The notes under the pieces are model-generated. The model was not told the origin of the DNA. It did no database searches and saw only the letters and a list, made by a program, of their open reading frames with translations. Shown here piece after piece: positions 1 through 6,517 of a DNA stretch of 12,226 nt. The position numbers were made by a program, and so were the translations under genes. The stretch is from Anaerolineaceae bacterium (GTDB lineage Bacteria > Chloroflexota > Anaerolineae > Anaerolineales > Anaerolineaceae): assembly GCA_027348305.1 (NCBI GenBank), contig DAIEPS010000031.1:1-12226 (forward strand). The letters are read 5' to 3'. Each line of letters starts with the position of its first letter. The first letter of the stretch is position 1.

Positions 1-145
1 CTTCCAGCCGCCGGCTGTAGCGCGACATGGCGAAGCAGAAGGCGAAGTAGATCGCGGCGAGGAACAGATAGACCTCGGGTGCGAAGCCGGTCCATACCGG
101 GTCGGCCAGTGCCACCTTGCCGGCGGTCAGCAGATCGGTGATGCC
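1..145 (-). other. High-GC segment encoding an amino-acid ABC permease-like C-terminus, in frame with UbiA
   Basis: The minus-strand translation past residue ~238 includes ADPVWTGF, PEVYLFLAAIYF and FAMSRYSRRLE. From memory this pattern is typical of the C-terminus of polar amino-acid ABC transporter permeases (AapM/GltK type), not of UbiA. By hand count positions 1-140 are 66% GC (92/140) and positions 141-280 are 50% (70/140). About 37 of 42 codons in this tail end in G or C, unlike the gene it is attached to. The shared stretch reading IGITDLL resembles both families, so the switch lies at about 128-150. It may be an assembly or library chimera, or less likely a true fusion or recombination. 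Confidence 0.6.
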
Positions 146-853
146 GATAAAAAGCAAATAACTCCACCCAAACCAGCCTCGCATCAGCGGAATAATTCCC
201 AGCAGGATGACGATCCCCCAACAAATCACGCTCAGGGTAGTGGCAAATCGTTTGCCCTTCTTCAGCGCAATGGATCGAGAACCGCGCTTGCGGTCGCCTT
301 CCATGTCCATCGCATCCCCGGCGATCTCTTCGCCCAGATCGATGAAAAATGCCATGGCCGCGAACACCCAGATAATGCCGTTCCAGAAGTGGCCGGCGGA
401 AATTCCGCCCAGCAGAAAAGTGCTGGCCACCGAGAGACACACCATCAGGTTGCCCGGCAGCCCCGATTGTTTGAAACGCCAGTTGTAAAGAACCCCGATC
501 ACCCACAGCAAGACTGCCAAACCCAGAACCACCAAGCCAAAGTAAAACGCGGCAGCCAGGCCGAACAGCGAAGTCGCCACGGTCAGCCATAATGCTTCAC
601 GTTTGCTCACCAAGCCAGAAGGCAGCGGCCTTTCTGGTGCGTTCACCAGATCCACTTCATAATCAAAATAGTCGTTCAATATAATCGCTGAAGCTGAGAT
701 GAAAAATGCACACAGAAAACCGGCCGCCGCGGTGAGAAACGGCGGAAACCTGCCGATTGCCAGGATCTGGCCGGCCACTACGCAGGTGCCCGCGGCCAGT
801 GAAAGATCGGGGCGGAATAGACGGATGAAGGCTTTGAGTTTTGATCGTGGCAT
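1..853 (-). CDS. UbiA-family membrane prenyltransferase (runs off window edge; C-terminal part suspect)
   Basis: Integral-membrane aromatic or polyol prenyltransferase of the UbiA superfamily, which transfers an isoprenyl chain from a diphosphate donor to an acceptor (quinone, tetrapyrrole or glycerol-phosphate). Translating the minus strand from the ATG at 853 gives 284 open codons to the window edge. The first Asp-rich motif, NDYFDYEVD, is at residues 60-68. The second, D180-AMD-MEGD187, is followed by a Lys/Arg-rich loop (residues 188-202). Hydrophobic helices lie between and after the motifs. Both diphosphate/Mg2+ sites are intact, so the family call is firm; the acceptor cannot be told, although the second motif's DxxxDxxGD form suits DGGGP-synthase-like or quinone-type members. 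An in-frame upstream ATG at 895 would add 14 residues beginning MKKRVNRVKG; the SD-like AAAGGA favours 853 only weakly because its spacing is long. From about residue 242 onward the protein stops looking like UbiA (see the separate entry at 1-145). Confidence 0.85.
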   Translation of the reverse strand, partial: MPRSKLKAFIRLFRPDLSLAAGTCVVAGQILAIGRFPPFLTAAAGFLCAFFISASAIILNDYFDYEVDLVNAPERPLPSGLVSKREALWLTVATSLFGLAAAFYFGLVVLGLAVLLWVIGVLYNWRFKQSGLPGNLMVCLSVASTFLLGGISAGHFWNGIIWVFAAMAFFIDLGEEIAGDAMDMEGDRKRGSRSIALKKGKRFATTLSVICWGIVILLGIIPLMRGWFGWSYLLFIGITDLLTAGKVALADPVWTGFAPEVYLFLAAIYFAFCFAMSRYSRRLE

Positions 854-972
854 AAGATAATTATATCCTTTCACCCTGTTTACTCTTTTTTTCATAAGCG
901 TCTTTCACAATTCGTGGTTTAATTATCTTCGATTAGTAACATTTTGATATTTCATTCGCTCAGGAGCAACCC

Positions 973-2319
973 ATGGGAAAACGCATCGTTTTGATCGGGG
1001 CAGGCAGCGCCCAGTTCGGTTATGGCACCATCGGTGATATTCTGCAAAGCGAGGTATTGCAGGGCAGCACCATTGTCTTGCACGACATAAATCCTGTTAC
1101 CCTGGCAAAAGTGGAAGAAACGGCTGCCCGGTTTGTCAAAGAAAACAAACTGTCCTTTACCATCACCGCCACCACCAACCGGGCTGAAGCCTTTGCCGGC
1201 GCGGACTTTTTGATCATCTCCATTGAAGTGGGCGACCGCTTCAAACTTTGGGAAGAAGACTGGCGCATCCCGCAGCAGTTTGGCATCAAACAAGTTTACG
1301 GCGAGAACGGCGGCCCAGGCGGATTGTTCCACGCCATGCGCATCATCCCACCAATCCTCGAGATCTGCGCGGATGCTCAAAAAATCTGTCCACAGGCGAC
1401 CATCTTCAACTACTCAAACCCCATGAGTCGCATCTGCACCACGGTTCACCGTGCGTTTCCTGATCTGAAATTCATCGGTCTGTGCCACGAGATCGCCTCC
1501 CTGCCAAAATTTTTGCCGCCTGTATTGGGCGTCCCCTATGAGGCCCTGGATCTTAAGGCCGCGGGTCTGAACCACTTCAGCGTCGTCCTCTCTGCCAAAT
1601 ACAAAGAAAACGGCCAGGATGCCTACCCCGACATTCTGGCAAAGGCACCTTATCTCTTCGAGAACATGCCCAAGATGGAAGCCGTCTACAAGTACGCCAA
1701 AGAAACCGGCGCCGTGCCTGAAGCCGTGGAAGAACTGATGAAACTCGAAACGGAAGCCTGGTCTGAACATCGCCTCTTCAAAGTCATCCTCGAAAAATTC
1801 CATCTCTTCCCCATCACCAGCGACAGCCATTTTGGCGAATACATCCAATGGGCCTATGATGCCGTGGATCACAAGGGAATTCTGGATTTCTACCGCTTTT
1901 ACAAGGACTTCCTCTCAACCCTCGAACCGCACCTCGAACTGAAACTCAAGGAGCGCGTGGTTCCCATCATGGAAGGCATCATCACCGATTCCGGATATTT
2001 TGAAGAAGCGGTTAACCTTCCCAACAACGGTTTGATCGCCGACCTGCCCGACTGGATCGTGGTCGAAGTGCCTGCGATCGTAGACAAGAACGGCGTCCAC
2101 GGCATTTCCATGGGACATTTACCCAAAGGATTCGCCGGTTTGCTGATGAACCAGGTGGCCGTCCACGACCTGACCGCTGAAGCCATTCTCAAAAAATCCA
2201 GAGACCTTGCGCTTCAAGCGCTTCTGGTCGATCCGAATGTCAGCCAATTTGATGGTGTGGAAGAAATGTTGGATTCCATGCTGGATTATCAAGCCAAATG
2301 GCTGGGGTATCTGAAATAG
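973..2319 (+). CDS. Glycoside hydrolase family 4 enzyme (alpha-galactosidase / alpha-galacturonidase / 6-phospho-glycosidase type)
   Basis: GH4 enzymes cleave glycosides by an unusual NAD+- and Mn2+-dependent oxidation-elimination route, usually in the cytoplasm on imported oligosaccharides. The 448-residue length is normal for the family. An N-terminal Rossmann motif, GAGSAQFG, is at residues 9-16, and the nucleotide-sugar contact NYSNPM is at 146-151. The metal ligands are probably Cys171 in GLCHEI and His201 in GLNHF. The start is set by AGGAG about six bases before the ATG. The substrate is not decidable by eye: no phosphate-binding signature is obvious to me, and LplD-type alpha-galacturonidases and alpha-galactosidases share this layout. 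The gene stands alone, diverging from the UbiA gene across 119 bp and followed by a hairpin. No sugar transporter is next to it, so context does not name a sugar. Confidence 0.9.
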   Translation: MGKRIVLIGAGSAQFGYGTIGDILQSEVLQGSTIVLHDINPVTLAKVEETAARFVKENKLSFTITATTNRAEAFAGADFLIISIEVGDRFKLWEEDWRIPQQFGIKQVYGENGGPGGLFHAMRIIPPILEICADAQKICPQATIFNYSNPMSRICTTVHRAFPDLKFIGLCHEIASLPKFLPPVLGVPYEALDLKAAGLNHFSVVLSAKYKENGQDAYPDILAKAPYLFENMPKMEAVYKYAKETGAVPEAVEELMKLETEAWSEHRLFKVILEKFHLFPITSDSHFGEYIQWAYDAVDHKGILDFYRFYKDFLSTLEPHLELKLKERVVPIMEGIITDSGYFEEAVNLPNNGLIADLPDWIVVEVPAIVDKNGVHGISMGHLPKGFAGLLMNQVAVHDLTAEAILKKSRDLALQALLVDPNVSQFDGVEEMLDSMLDYQAKWLGYLK

Positions 2320-2354
2320 AACAATTTTAAATACCAATCTGGTTATTAAGTTGT

Positions 2355-2390
2355 TAAGCTCCCATCAATTATTGTGTGGGAGCTTATCCT
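2355..2390 (+). terminator. Hairpin terminator after the GH4 gene
   Basis: A perfect 10-bp inverted repeat, TAAGCTCCCA (2355-2364) and TGGGAGCTTA (2377-2386), encloses a 12-base loop. It starts 35 bases after the GH4 stop. The downstream run is AT-rich (tcctattta) but is not a clean T tract, so it may be a moderate terminator. Confidence 0.6.
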
Positions 2391-2400
2391 ATTTATAGGG

Positions 2401-2430
2401 TTGAAAAAATATATTAAACTTGGATAGAAT
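2401..2430 (+). promoter_or_regulatory. Candidate sigma-70-type promoter for the small paralogue pair
   Basis: TTGAAA (2401-2406) and TAGAAT (2425-2430) are separated by 18 bases and sit just past the GH4 terminator hairpin, about 80 bases before the ATG at 2511. Each hexamer has one mismatch to consensus. The stretch is very AT-rich, so chance matches are likely and this is a tentative call. Confidence 0.4.
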
Positions 2431-2510
2431 AATATAGATAAAATATCACCTTTTCATGGTTGAACCATTACTTTTTCTCATTTACGGTCAATTTTAAGAA
2501 GGAGATTTTG

Positions 2511-2921
2511 ATGAGCGCCGAAATTATTTATGACAGCCCCTTCGCGACTTTGTGGTATCACCCTGAAAGCAAAATAATCCATCATCAAACACATGCCATT
2601 GAGGGACCCTGGCAAACTAAAGAATTTCGAAAATTGATGATGCTGGGCACCGATGTATTGGCTGAAAGACATGCGGAAAAATGGTTATCTGATGACAGAA
2701 ACACTGCAGCAGCTAATAAAGAAGAATATCAATGGGGAGCAACTTACTGGTTCCCGATGACAGTAAAAGCAGGCTGGAAACACTGGGCGATCGTCCAACC
2801 AAAACATGTCATGGCACAACTGAACCTTGAAAAGGTGGTCAAAGAATACAAAACCCAGGGGATAAATGCAAAGTTCTTTTCAGATGCTGATGAAGCCATG
2901 GCCTGGTTGGAAAACCAATAA
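2511..2921 (+). CDS. Small conserved protein, STAS/SpoIIAA-like group (paralogue 1 of 2)
   Basis: A 136-residue soluble protein of no firmly known function. I chose the ATG at 2511 over an upstream in-frame ATG at 2460 because AAGGAG ends seven bases before it, and because its first residues (MSAEIIYDSPFATLWY) align with the start of the neighbouring paralogue. There is no signal peptide or membrane segment. The N-terminal half has a beta-type pattern (IIYDSPFATLWYH, then SKIIHH), a central WLSDDRN follows, then the hydrophobic strand HWAIVQPKHV, and an acidic helix DADEAMAWLEN ends the protein. That order, with a WL-D-(R/N) turn and a terminal helix ending WLEN, recalls STAS/SpoIIAA-like proteins of about 130 residues. 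The family name is inferred from pattern only. Its GC content is clearly lower than that of the flanking enzymes. Confidence 0.8.
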   Translation: MSAEIIYDSPFATLWYHPESKIIHHQTHAIEGPWQTKEFRKLMMLGTDVLAERHAEKWLSDDRNTAAANKEEYQWGATYWFPMTVKAGWKHWAIVQPKHVMAQLNLEKVVKEYKTQGINAKFFSDADEAMAWLENQ

Positions 2922-3013
2922 AGGAAGGAGGCTTTTAGACGAAAATAGTAATAATTGAAACTTTTTTACCAGTATCAGATGTTTTTTATTGTCTTCCACG
3001 GAAGGTGGAATAA

Positions 3014-3415
3014 ATGGACTCCGAAGTGATCTATGACAGCCCTTATGCGACATTGTGGTACCACCCTGAAAGCAAGATCATTCACCATAAGATTTATAAG
3101 TTTTCCAAAGCTGAAGAATTCCTGACATTCATTAACCTGGCTTCCAACACCCTGGCAGAAAAAGGTGCCAAAAAATGGTTGTCAGATGACCAATCGGTAT
3201 TATTGGTTGAAAAAGAGGGCGATACTTTAAACACGGAAAAATGGTCAAAAAAGACCATAGAGGCTGGTTGGAAATATTGGGCAATTGTTAAACCCAAACA
3301 TGTCATCAGTCAGATCAATATGGAAAAAATGGTGAAGTATTACAACTCTCTGGGAATAACAGCAAAATTCTTCACTGATGTGGATGAAGCCTTGCACTGG
3401 CTTGAAAACTTCTAG
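3014..3415 (+). CDS. Small conserved protein, STAS/SpoIIAA-like group (paralogue 2 of 2)
   Basis: A 133-residue soluble protein and a clear tandem paralogue of the gene ending at 2921, in the same direction with a 92-base gap. Blocks shared almost unchanged are the N-terminal YDSP-ATLWYHPESKIIHH, the central KWLSDD, and the C-terminal AGWK-WAIV-PKHV, AKFF-D-DEA and WLEN. The middle of the protein (residues ~27-45 and 63-77) has diverged, and it is about three residues shorter there. The start is supported by GGAAGGTGG five bases before the ATG. There is no signal peptide or transmembrane helix. Function is unknown; the two proteins may act together or as duplicated sensors or partner-binding domains. 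No terminator lies between the two genes, so co-transcription is likely. Confidence 0.8.
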   Translation: MDSEVIYDSPYATLWYHPESKIIHHKIYKFSKAEEFLTFINLASNTLAEKGAKKWLSDDQSVLLVEKEGDTLNTEKWSKKTIEAGWKYWAIVKPKHVISQINMEKMVKYYNSLGITAKFFTDVDEALHWLENF

Positions 3416-3498
3416 TTCTTATATCCCATTTTGTAAAAATCACACAATCGATAAAGTAATATGGCATAATTATTTCTGATAGAGAGAAGGAGATAATG

Positions 3499-4482
3499 AT
3501 GCAATATCGAGAATTGGGAAGAACCGGTTTTAAAGTTTCTGCATTGAGCTTTGGCGCCTGGGCGATTGGCGGCACCTGGGGTCCCGTGGATGAAGCGGAA
3601 TCACTCGCCGCACTGCATCGATCCATTGAGCTGGGTGTCAATTTTTTTGATACTGCAGATGTCTATGGCGATGGATTGAGTGAAAGATTGCTTGCTAAAT
3701 TGAAGAAGGAAACTCGCGAAACAATTTACATCGCCACCAAAGCCGGCCGCAGGCTTGACCCGCATACCGCGGACGGCTACAACCGCGCTAACTTGACCGC
3801 ATTTGTGGAACGCAGCCTGAAGAATTTGGGGGCAGAATCACTTGACCTGCTTCAACTGCATTGCCCGCCTACCGATGTCTATTACCGCCCTGAAGTTTTC
3901 GGCGTGCTGGATGATCTCACCAAAGCGGGAAAGATCCGAAACTACGGCGTCAGCGTCGAAAAAGTGGAAGAAGCCCTAAAAGCCATCGAGTATCCAAACG
4001 TCAAGACTGTTCAGATCATATTCAATATGTTCCGTTTGCGGCCTTCAGAATTGCTCTTTGATCAGGTGCTCAAACGTAAGGTCGGCATTCTGGCACGTGT
4101 GCCGTTGGCCTCAGGCATGCTGACCGGCAAAATGAAAGCCGATTCCAGTTTCTCCAAAGACGATCACCGTGCTTTTAACCGCCACGGTGAAGCCTTTGAC
4201 CGCGGTGAAACCTTCTCGGGTGTCGATTACGATCTCGGCCTTAAGGCTGTCGAAGAACTGAAAAAGATCTGCCCCGCCGGTATGAGCCTGGTTCAGTTTG
4301 CCCTGCGCTGGATCCTGATGTTCGATGCCGTGACCTGCGCCATCCCCGGTGCCAAGCGTCCCACTCAGGCGGATGAAAACTTCAAAGCTGCGGACCTGCC
4401 CGCACTATCCGCTGAGACCATGCAAAAGGTACGCGAAGTTTATGATCGCTACATCCGCGAAGGGGTTCACCAACTCTGGTAA
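3499..4482 (+). CDS. Aldo/keto reductase
   Basis: A cytoplasmic NAD(P)H-dependent oxidoreductase that reduces aldehydes or ketones on sugars and other carbonyls. From the ATG at 3499 (327 residues) the opening MQYRELGRTGFKVSALSFG is typical of the family. The catalytic tetrad is complete: Asp51 and Tyr56 in FDTADVYGDG, Lys81 in ATKAG, and His121 in LQLH. A cofactor-binding loop, IPGAKRPTQADEN, lies near residues 282-294, and the protein ends REGVHQLW. An ATG at 3496 directly precedes this start, but it is only three bases from GGAG whereas 3499 is six, so 3499 is preferred. The gene is monocistronic, with its own strong terminator. The natural substrate is unknown; nearby carbohydrate enzymes make a sugar or sugar-acid aldehyde plausible but not shown. 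Confidence 0.93.
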   Translation: MQYRELGRTGFKVSALSFGAWAIGGTWGPVDEAESLAALHRSIELGVNFFDTADVYGDGLSERLLAKLKKETRETIYIATKAGRRLDPHTADGYNRANLTAFVERSLKNLGAESLDLLQLHCPPTDVYYRPEVFGVLDDLTKAGKIRNYGVSVEKVEEALKAIEYPNVKTVQIIFNMFRLRPSELLFDQVLKRKVGILARVPLASGMLTGKMKADSSFSKDDHRAFNRHGEAFDRGETFSGVDYDLGLKAVEELKKICPAGMSLVQFALRWILMFDAVTCAIPGAKRPTQADENFKAADLPALSAETMQKVREVYDRYIREGVHQLW

Positions 4483-4490
4483 TTAATCCA

Positions 4491-4526
4491 AAAGCAGGAG
4501 CCTTTGAAAAGGCTCCTGCTTTTTTT
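4491..4526 (+). terminator. Strong intrinsic terminator between convergent genes
   Basis: AAAGCAGGAGCC (4491-4502) pairs with GGCTCCTGCTTT (4511-4522). The stem can extend through CCTTT/AAAGG, and a seven-T run ends at 4526. It lies 9 bases after the aldo/keto reductase stop and just before the end of the convergent DUF2812 gene. The reverse complement has only a short U tract, so it probably works best on the plus strand but may serve both. Confidence 0.92.
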
Positions 4527-4529
4527 CCA

Positions 4530-5147
4530 TTATTCTTTGGTAAGTTCTTGCCGGTAAATGCGGTAGTAGCAGTAGATAAAGATCAAACACGCCAGAACTA
4601 CCAGCAAGGGCAGCATCCATCCAATGGCGCGCAATACCACGAACGGCGTTTCAAACAAGAAATGCCTGGTAAATTCAACACCGGTCATCTGCCATAATCC
4701 CGGGGTGAGATATCCCCAGCTTCCCATTTTCAAGGCTCCGGTGGCGATCAAGGCTCCGTAGATCGGGATCATGGGAATCAAGGATATGCCTGTCAGTTGA
4801 GCCATGCGCAGGTAACGACCCGCCCGCGAAGTTATATCTGAAAAAATATCTTTGCCGGGTTGGTCCACCAGGGAATAAAAATAGTAGCTGCCCACATTTT
4901 TCTTTGGAGAGATGCTTGTCCATCCGCTGTCAGCAAACAACGATACATAATCAACAAGGTCAGCCTGTTTGGTGATATTGCGGCAGTCGATGCGGTACAC
5001 CCGCTTTTCAGGCTTGCCCGCCTGGAACCGATAATATCCATAGCTGGCGCTGATCAGATGCCAACCCGAAGCGGACATTGCTTCAAGCCATGCCTCTTCT
5101 TTTTCGAATCGAAAGAAGAATTTGATCTGTGAAATTTGTGCTGTCAT
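4530..5147 (-). CDS. DUF2812-domain membrane protein, partner of PadR
   Basis: A 205-residue protein. The N-terminal soluble part (about residues 8-105) matches the DUF2812 pattern as I know it: FFRFEKEEAWLEAMSASGWH, then a Tyr/Phe-rich strand, KRVYRID, and a second repeat-like SGWTSIS. Two hydrophobic helices follow at about 117-137 and 169-195, ending in a basic tail, so the protein is probably anchored in the inner membrane with the DUF2812 part cytoplasmic. The domain's biochemical role is unknown. Its ATG overlaps the PadR stop by one base (TAATG), and its ribosome site GGGAGG lies inside the PadR 3' end, which argues for translational coupling. PadR-DUF2812 pairs recur in Firmicutes and related bacteria, usually with the regulator first as here. 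Confidence 0.87.
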   Translation of the reverse strand: MTAQISQIKFFFRFEKEEAWLEAMSASGWHLISASYGYYRFQAGKPEKRVYRIDCRNITKQADLVDYVSLFADSGWTSISPKKNVGSYYFYSLVDQPGKDIFSDITSRAGRYLRMAQLTGISLIPMIPIYGALIATGALKMGSWGYLTPGLWQMTGVEFTRHFLFETPFVVLRAIGWMLPLLVVLACLIFIYCYYRIYRQELTKE

Positions 5148-5470
5148 TAAAGTGTTCCTCCCAAAACGGGCTGGCTGATCTCAACCAACCTTTTTATTCG
5201 CGAAAATTCCATTCCCAACACCTGGCGTCCCAGGTCTGTCAGCGCGTAGATTTTGCGCCGTTTTTCTGCATCTTCAGCAACGAGCGTGATCAGACTCTGT
5301 TTGCTCAGGTTTTCAAGCGCGCCGTAAAGCGTCCCCGGCGCAATATCCACGGATTCGGCACTGAGCGCCTTAACTCGCTGGATGATGCCGTATCCATGCA
5401 GCGGCTCGCATAAAGCCAGCAGAATGTAATAGGTGGTTTCAGTAAGCGGCAATAATTTATTTAGATTCAT
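5147..5470 (-). CDS. PadR-family transcriptional regulator
   Basis: A short 107-residue winged-helix repressor of the PadR type (subfamily 2-like, with a brief C-terminal helix). Visible signatures are LTETTYYILLAL (residues 9-20), HGYGI at 25-29, the recognition helix GTLYGALENL at 46-55, and the wing RRKIYALTDLGR at 71-82. PadR proteins dimerise and repress their own operon and a linked membrane or transport gene until a hydrophobic ligand or stress releases them. Here the partner is the DUF2812 gene immediately downstream. The gene is preceded by a near-consensus promoter overlapped by two dyads, which fits autorepression. The start at 5470 has the weak SD-like GAAAGG upstream; the next in-frame options would cut into the first helix. 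Confidence 0.92.
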   Translation of the reverse strand: MNLNKLLPLTETTYYILLALCEPLHGYGIIQRVKALSAESVDIAPGTLYGALENLSKQSLITLVAEDAEKRRKIYALTDLGRQVLGMEFSRIKRLVEISQPVLGGTL

Positions 5471-5515
5471 TGTCCAACCTTTCTATATCGTCGTTCTTTG
5501 CATAGCGTTTCTTTG

Positions 5516-5545
5516 TATAGCATAACTATATATAGCGTGACTATA
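5516..5545 (-). promoter_or_regulatory. Two abutting 15-bp dyads, probable PadR operator
   Basis: On the plus strand TATAG-CATAA-CTATA (5516-5530) is followed with no gap by TATAG-CGTGA-CTATA (5531-5545). Each has perfect 5-bp inverted arms around a 5-base spacer, and the two are direct repeats with a 15-bp period. They cover the -10 element and the likely transcription start of the PadR gene, where a repressor would block RNA polymerase. Binding by this PadR is inferred. Confidence 0.65.
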
Positions 5546-5572
5546 TAATACCATCTCGCGGAAAGCTGTCAA
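5545..5572 (-). promoter_or_regulatory. Promoter of the PadR-DUF2812 operon
   Basis: Reading the minus strand, TTGACA (5572-5567, perfect -35) is followed after 16 bases by TATTAT (5550-5545, one mismatch to TATAAT). Transcription would start near 5537-5539, leaving a leader of roughly 65-70 bases before the ATG at 5470. The -10 element touches the first dyad operator. Confidence 0.65.
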
Positions 5573-5615
5573 GGGTTTCAAGCAAAGAAGATTTCAAAGC
5601 TGACAGTTTAATCAC

Positions 5616-5641
5616 AATGCCCTTCTTTGCAGAAGGGCATT
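5616..5641 (-). terminator. Hairpin after the clostripain operon
   Basis: A perfect 11-bp stem, AATGCCCTTCT (5616-5626) and AGAAGGGCATT (5631-5641), has a 4-base loop. It lies 28 bases past the stop of the minus-strand gene ending at 5670 and upstream of the PadR promoter. It lacks a U tract in either direction (the minus strand continues tgtgatt), so it may be a weak terminator or an mRNA 3'-end stabiliser. Confidence 0.6.
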
Positions 5642-5669
5642 ATCGATAATTCGAAAACTTCAAACTCAA

Positions 5670-6485
5670 CTATTTAATCATTAAAGGAACTCGTGCCCTT
5701 GTCGATTGTCCATCAAAATCATCGACCACCACACCAACATGATACATCCCCGGGCAGGCATCAATCCGCTGCCATTGAAGCTGGTTTCCCCCACCGAGCA
5801 TGATGGGGTTGACTGTTCCCGTGCTGATCTCGCCTTTTTCATCGATCAATGTGATAAACGGCTCAAATGTGTCACCTTCCTCTATCAGCAGTTCAAACGG
5901 AGCAACCTCACCGTTCACTGCGGTCGGATAAAATCCAGTTTTACGCACCAGGTCGCCCTGGTTGTCAAATTCGAGTTTAACCCGGAAGGGTTCTCCGCCA
6001 CCTCGTTGGTAAATCCCTTCAAGGCTCCAGATCTGAGCGTCCGGCTCAACCCCATAGCGCTCCGGGGTCATGCATGCCAGTGTAAATCCCTCCCCGCAGT
6101 ATAGCAACCTTCCTGAGGGTTTGAGCTCGAACTCGATCTCGTTCTCTACCGCCCAATGCGGATGGACGATACCCTTTATCTCACGGTTTTTTGGTGCATG
6201 AAGAAAGTTCTTCTGTATCGGACCAACCATGAAATGTCCAACCTGGAGCATCGTTTCGAGGTAAACCTGACCGATATTTTTGCCATTAATATCTGTTTTG
6301 CATAAAACAGATCCGTCCCCATTAATCTCATCAGAAGACAGCGTTGGCGCAGATATTTCAAAAGCACCTTGCCCTGGGGCGCGGAGTTCCGCTTTTTTTG
6401 ATGAAGGCTTTAGAATCTCCGTGTTCATCAGTGGATTAATTTCAATTTTTTTTTCGTGACACACCAATGAAATCTTCTTTGTCAT
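5670..6485 (-). CDS. Free-standing paralogue of the clostripain protein's C-terminal domain (no protease)
   Basis: A 271-residue protein with no signal peptide or transmembrane helix, so predicted cytoplasmic. From about residue 41 it aligns with residues ~509-749 of the clostripain-type lipoprotein encoded just upstream. Matching blocks are NIG-V (70-73 against 539-543), PHW against PDW, YGVEPDAQIWSLEGIY (144-159) against YGATYEEDVYTLYGLY (616-631), EEGDTF against EDGDTF, and GMYHVGVVVDDFDGQ (246-260) against GTYEVGISVEDFDGN (722-736). No His/Cys protease motifs are present. It starts 32 bases after the clostripain stop, with AAAGG as a possible ribosome site, so the two are probably one operon. 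Function is unknown; a beta-rich binding domain, cytoplasmic partner or duplication remnant are possible. The frame is intact over its whole length, which argues against a pseudogene. Confidence 0.82.
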   Translation of the reverse strand: MTKKISLVCHEKKIEINPLMNTEILKPSSKKAELRAPGQGAFEISAPTLSSDEINGDGSVLCKTDINGKNIGQVYLETMLQVGHFMVGPIQKNFLHAPKNREIKGIVHPHWAVENEIEFELKPSGRLLYCGEGFTLACMTPERYGVEPDAQIWSLEGIYQRGGGEPFRVKLEFDNQGDLVRKTGFYPTAVNGEVAPFELLIEEGDTFEPFITLIDEKGEISTGTVNPIMLGGGNQLQWQRIDACPGMYHVGVVVDDFDGQSTRARVPLMIK

Positions 6486-6517
6486 CCTGCAACCCTTTCT
6501 CGATGAAACGTCAGTGT

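Noticed and set aside
207..592. Plus-strand open frames (93 and 67 codons) within the first 600 bases.
   Set aside because: They run opposite the UbiA gene, whose Asp-rich motifs are intact on the minus strand.
952..1872. Minus-strand open frames of 142 and 152 codons opposite the GH4 gene.
   Set aside because: They lie antisense to a gene with clear GH4 motifs, show no recognisable domain, and result from the codon bias of the real gene.
2922..2950. A strong Shine-Dalgarno-like AGGAAGGAGG just after the first paralogue's stop, suggesting a tiny gene in the 92-base gap.
   Set aside because: No start codon with an open frame follows at suitable spacing (TTTTAG and later stops intervene), so it is probably a leftover or chance purine run.
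3421..3495. CATAAT (3465-3470) as a -10 element for the aldo/keto reductase.
   Set aside because: No -35 hexamer lies at 16-18 bases and the region is AT-rich, so the match is not better than chance.
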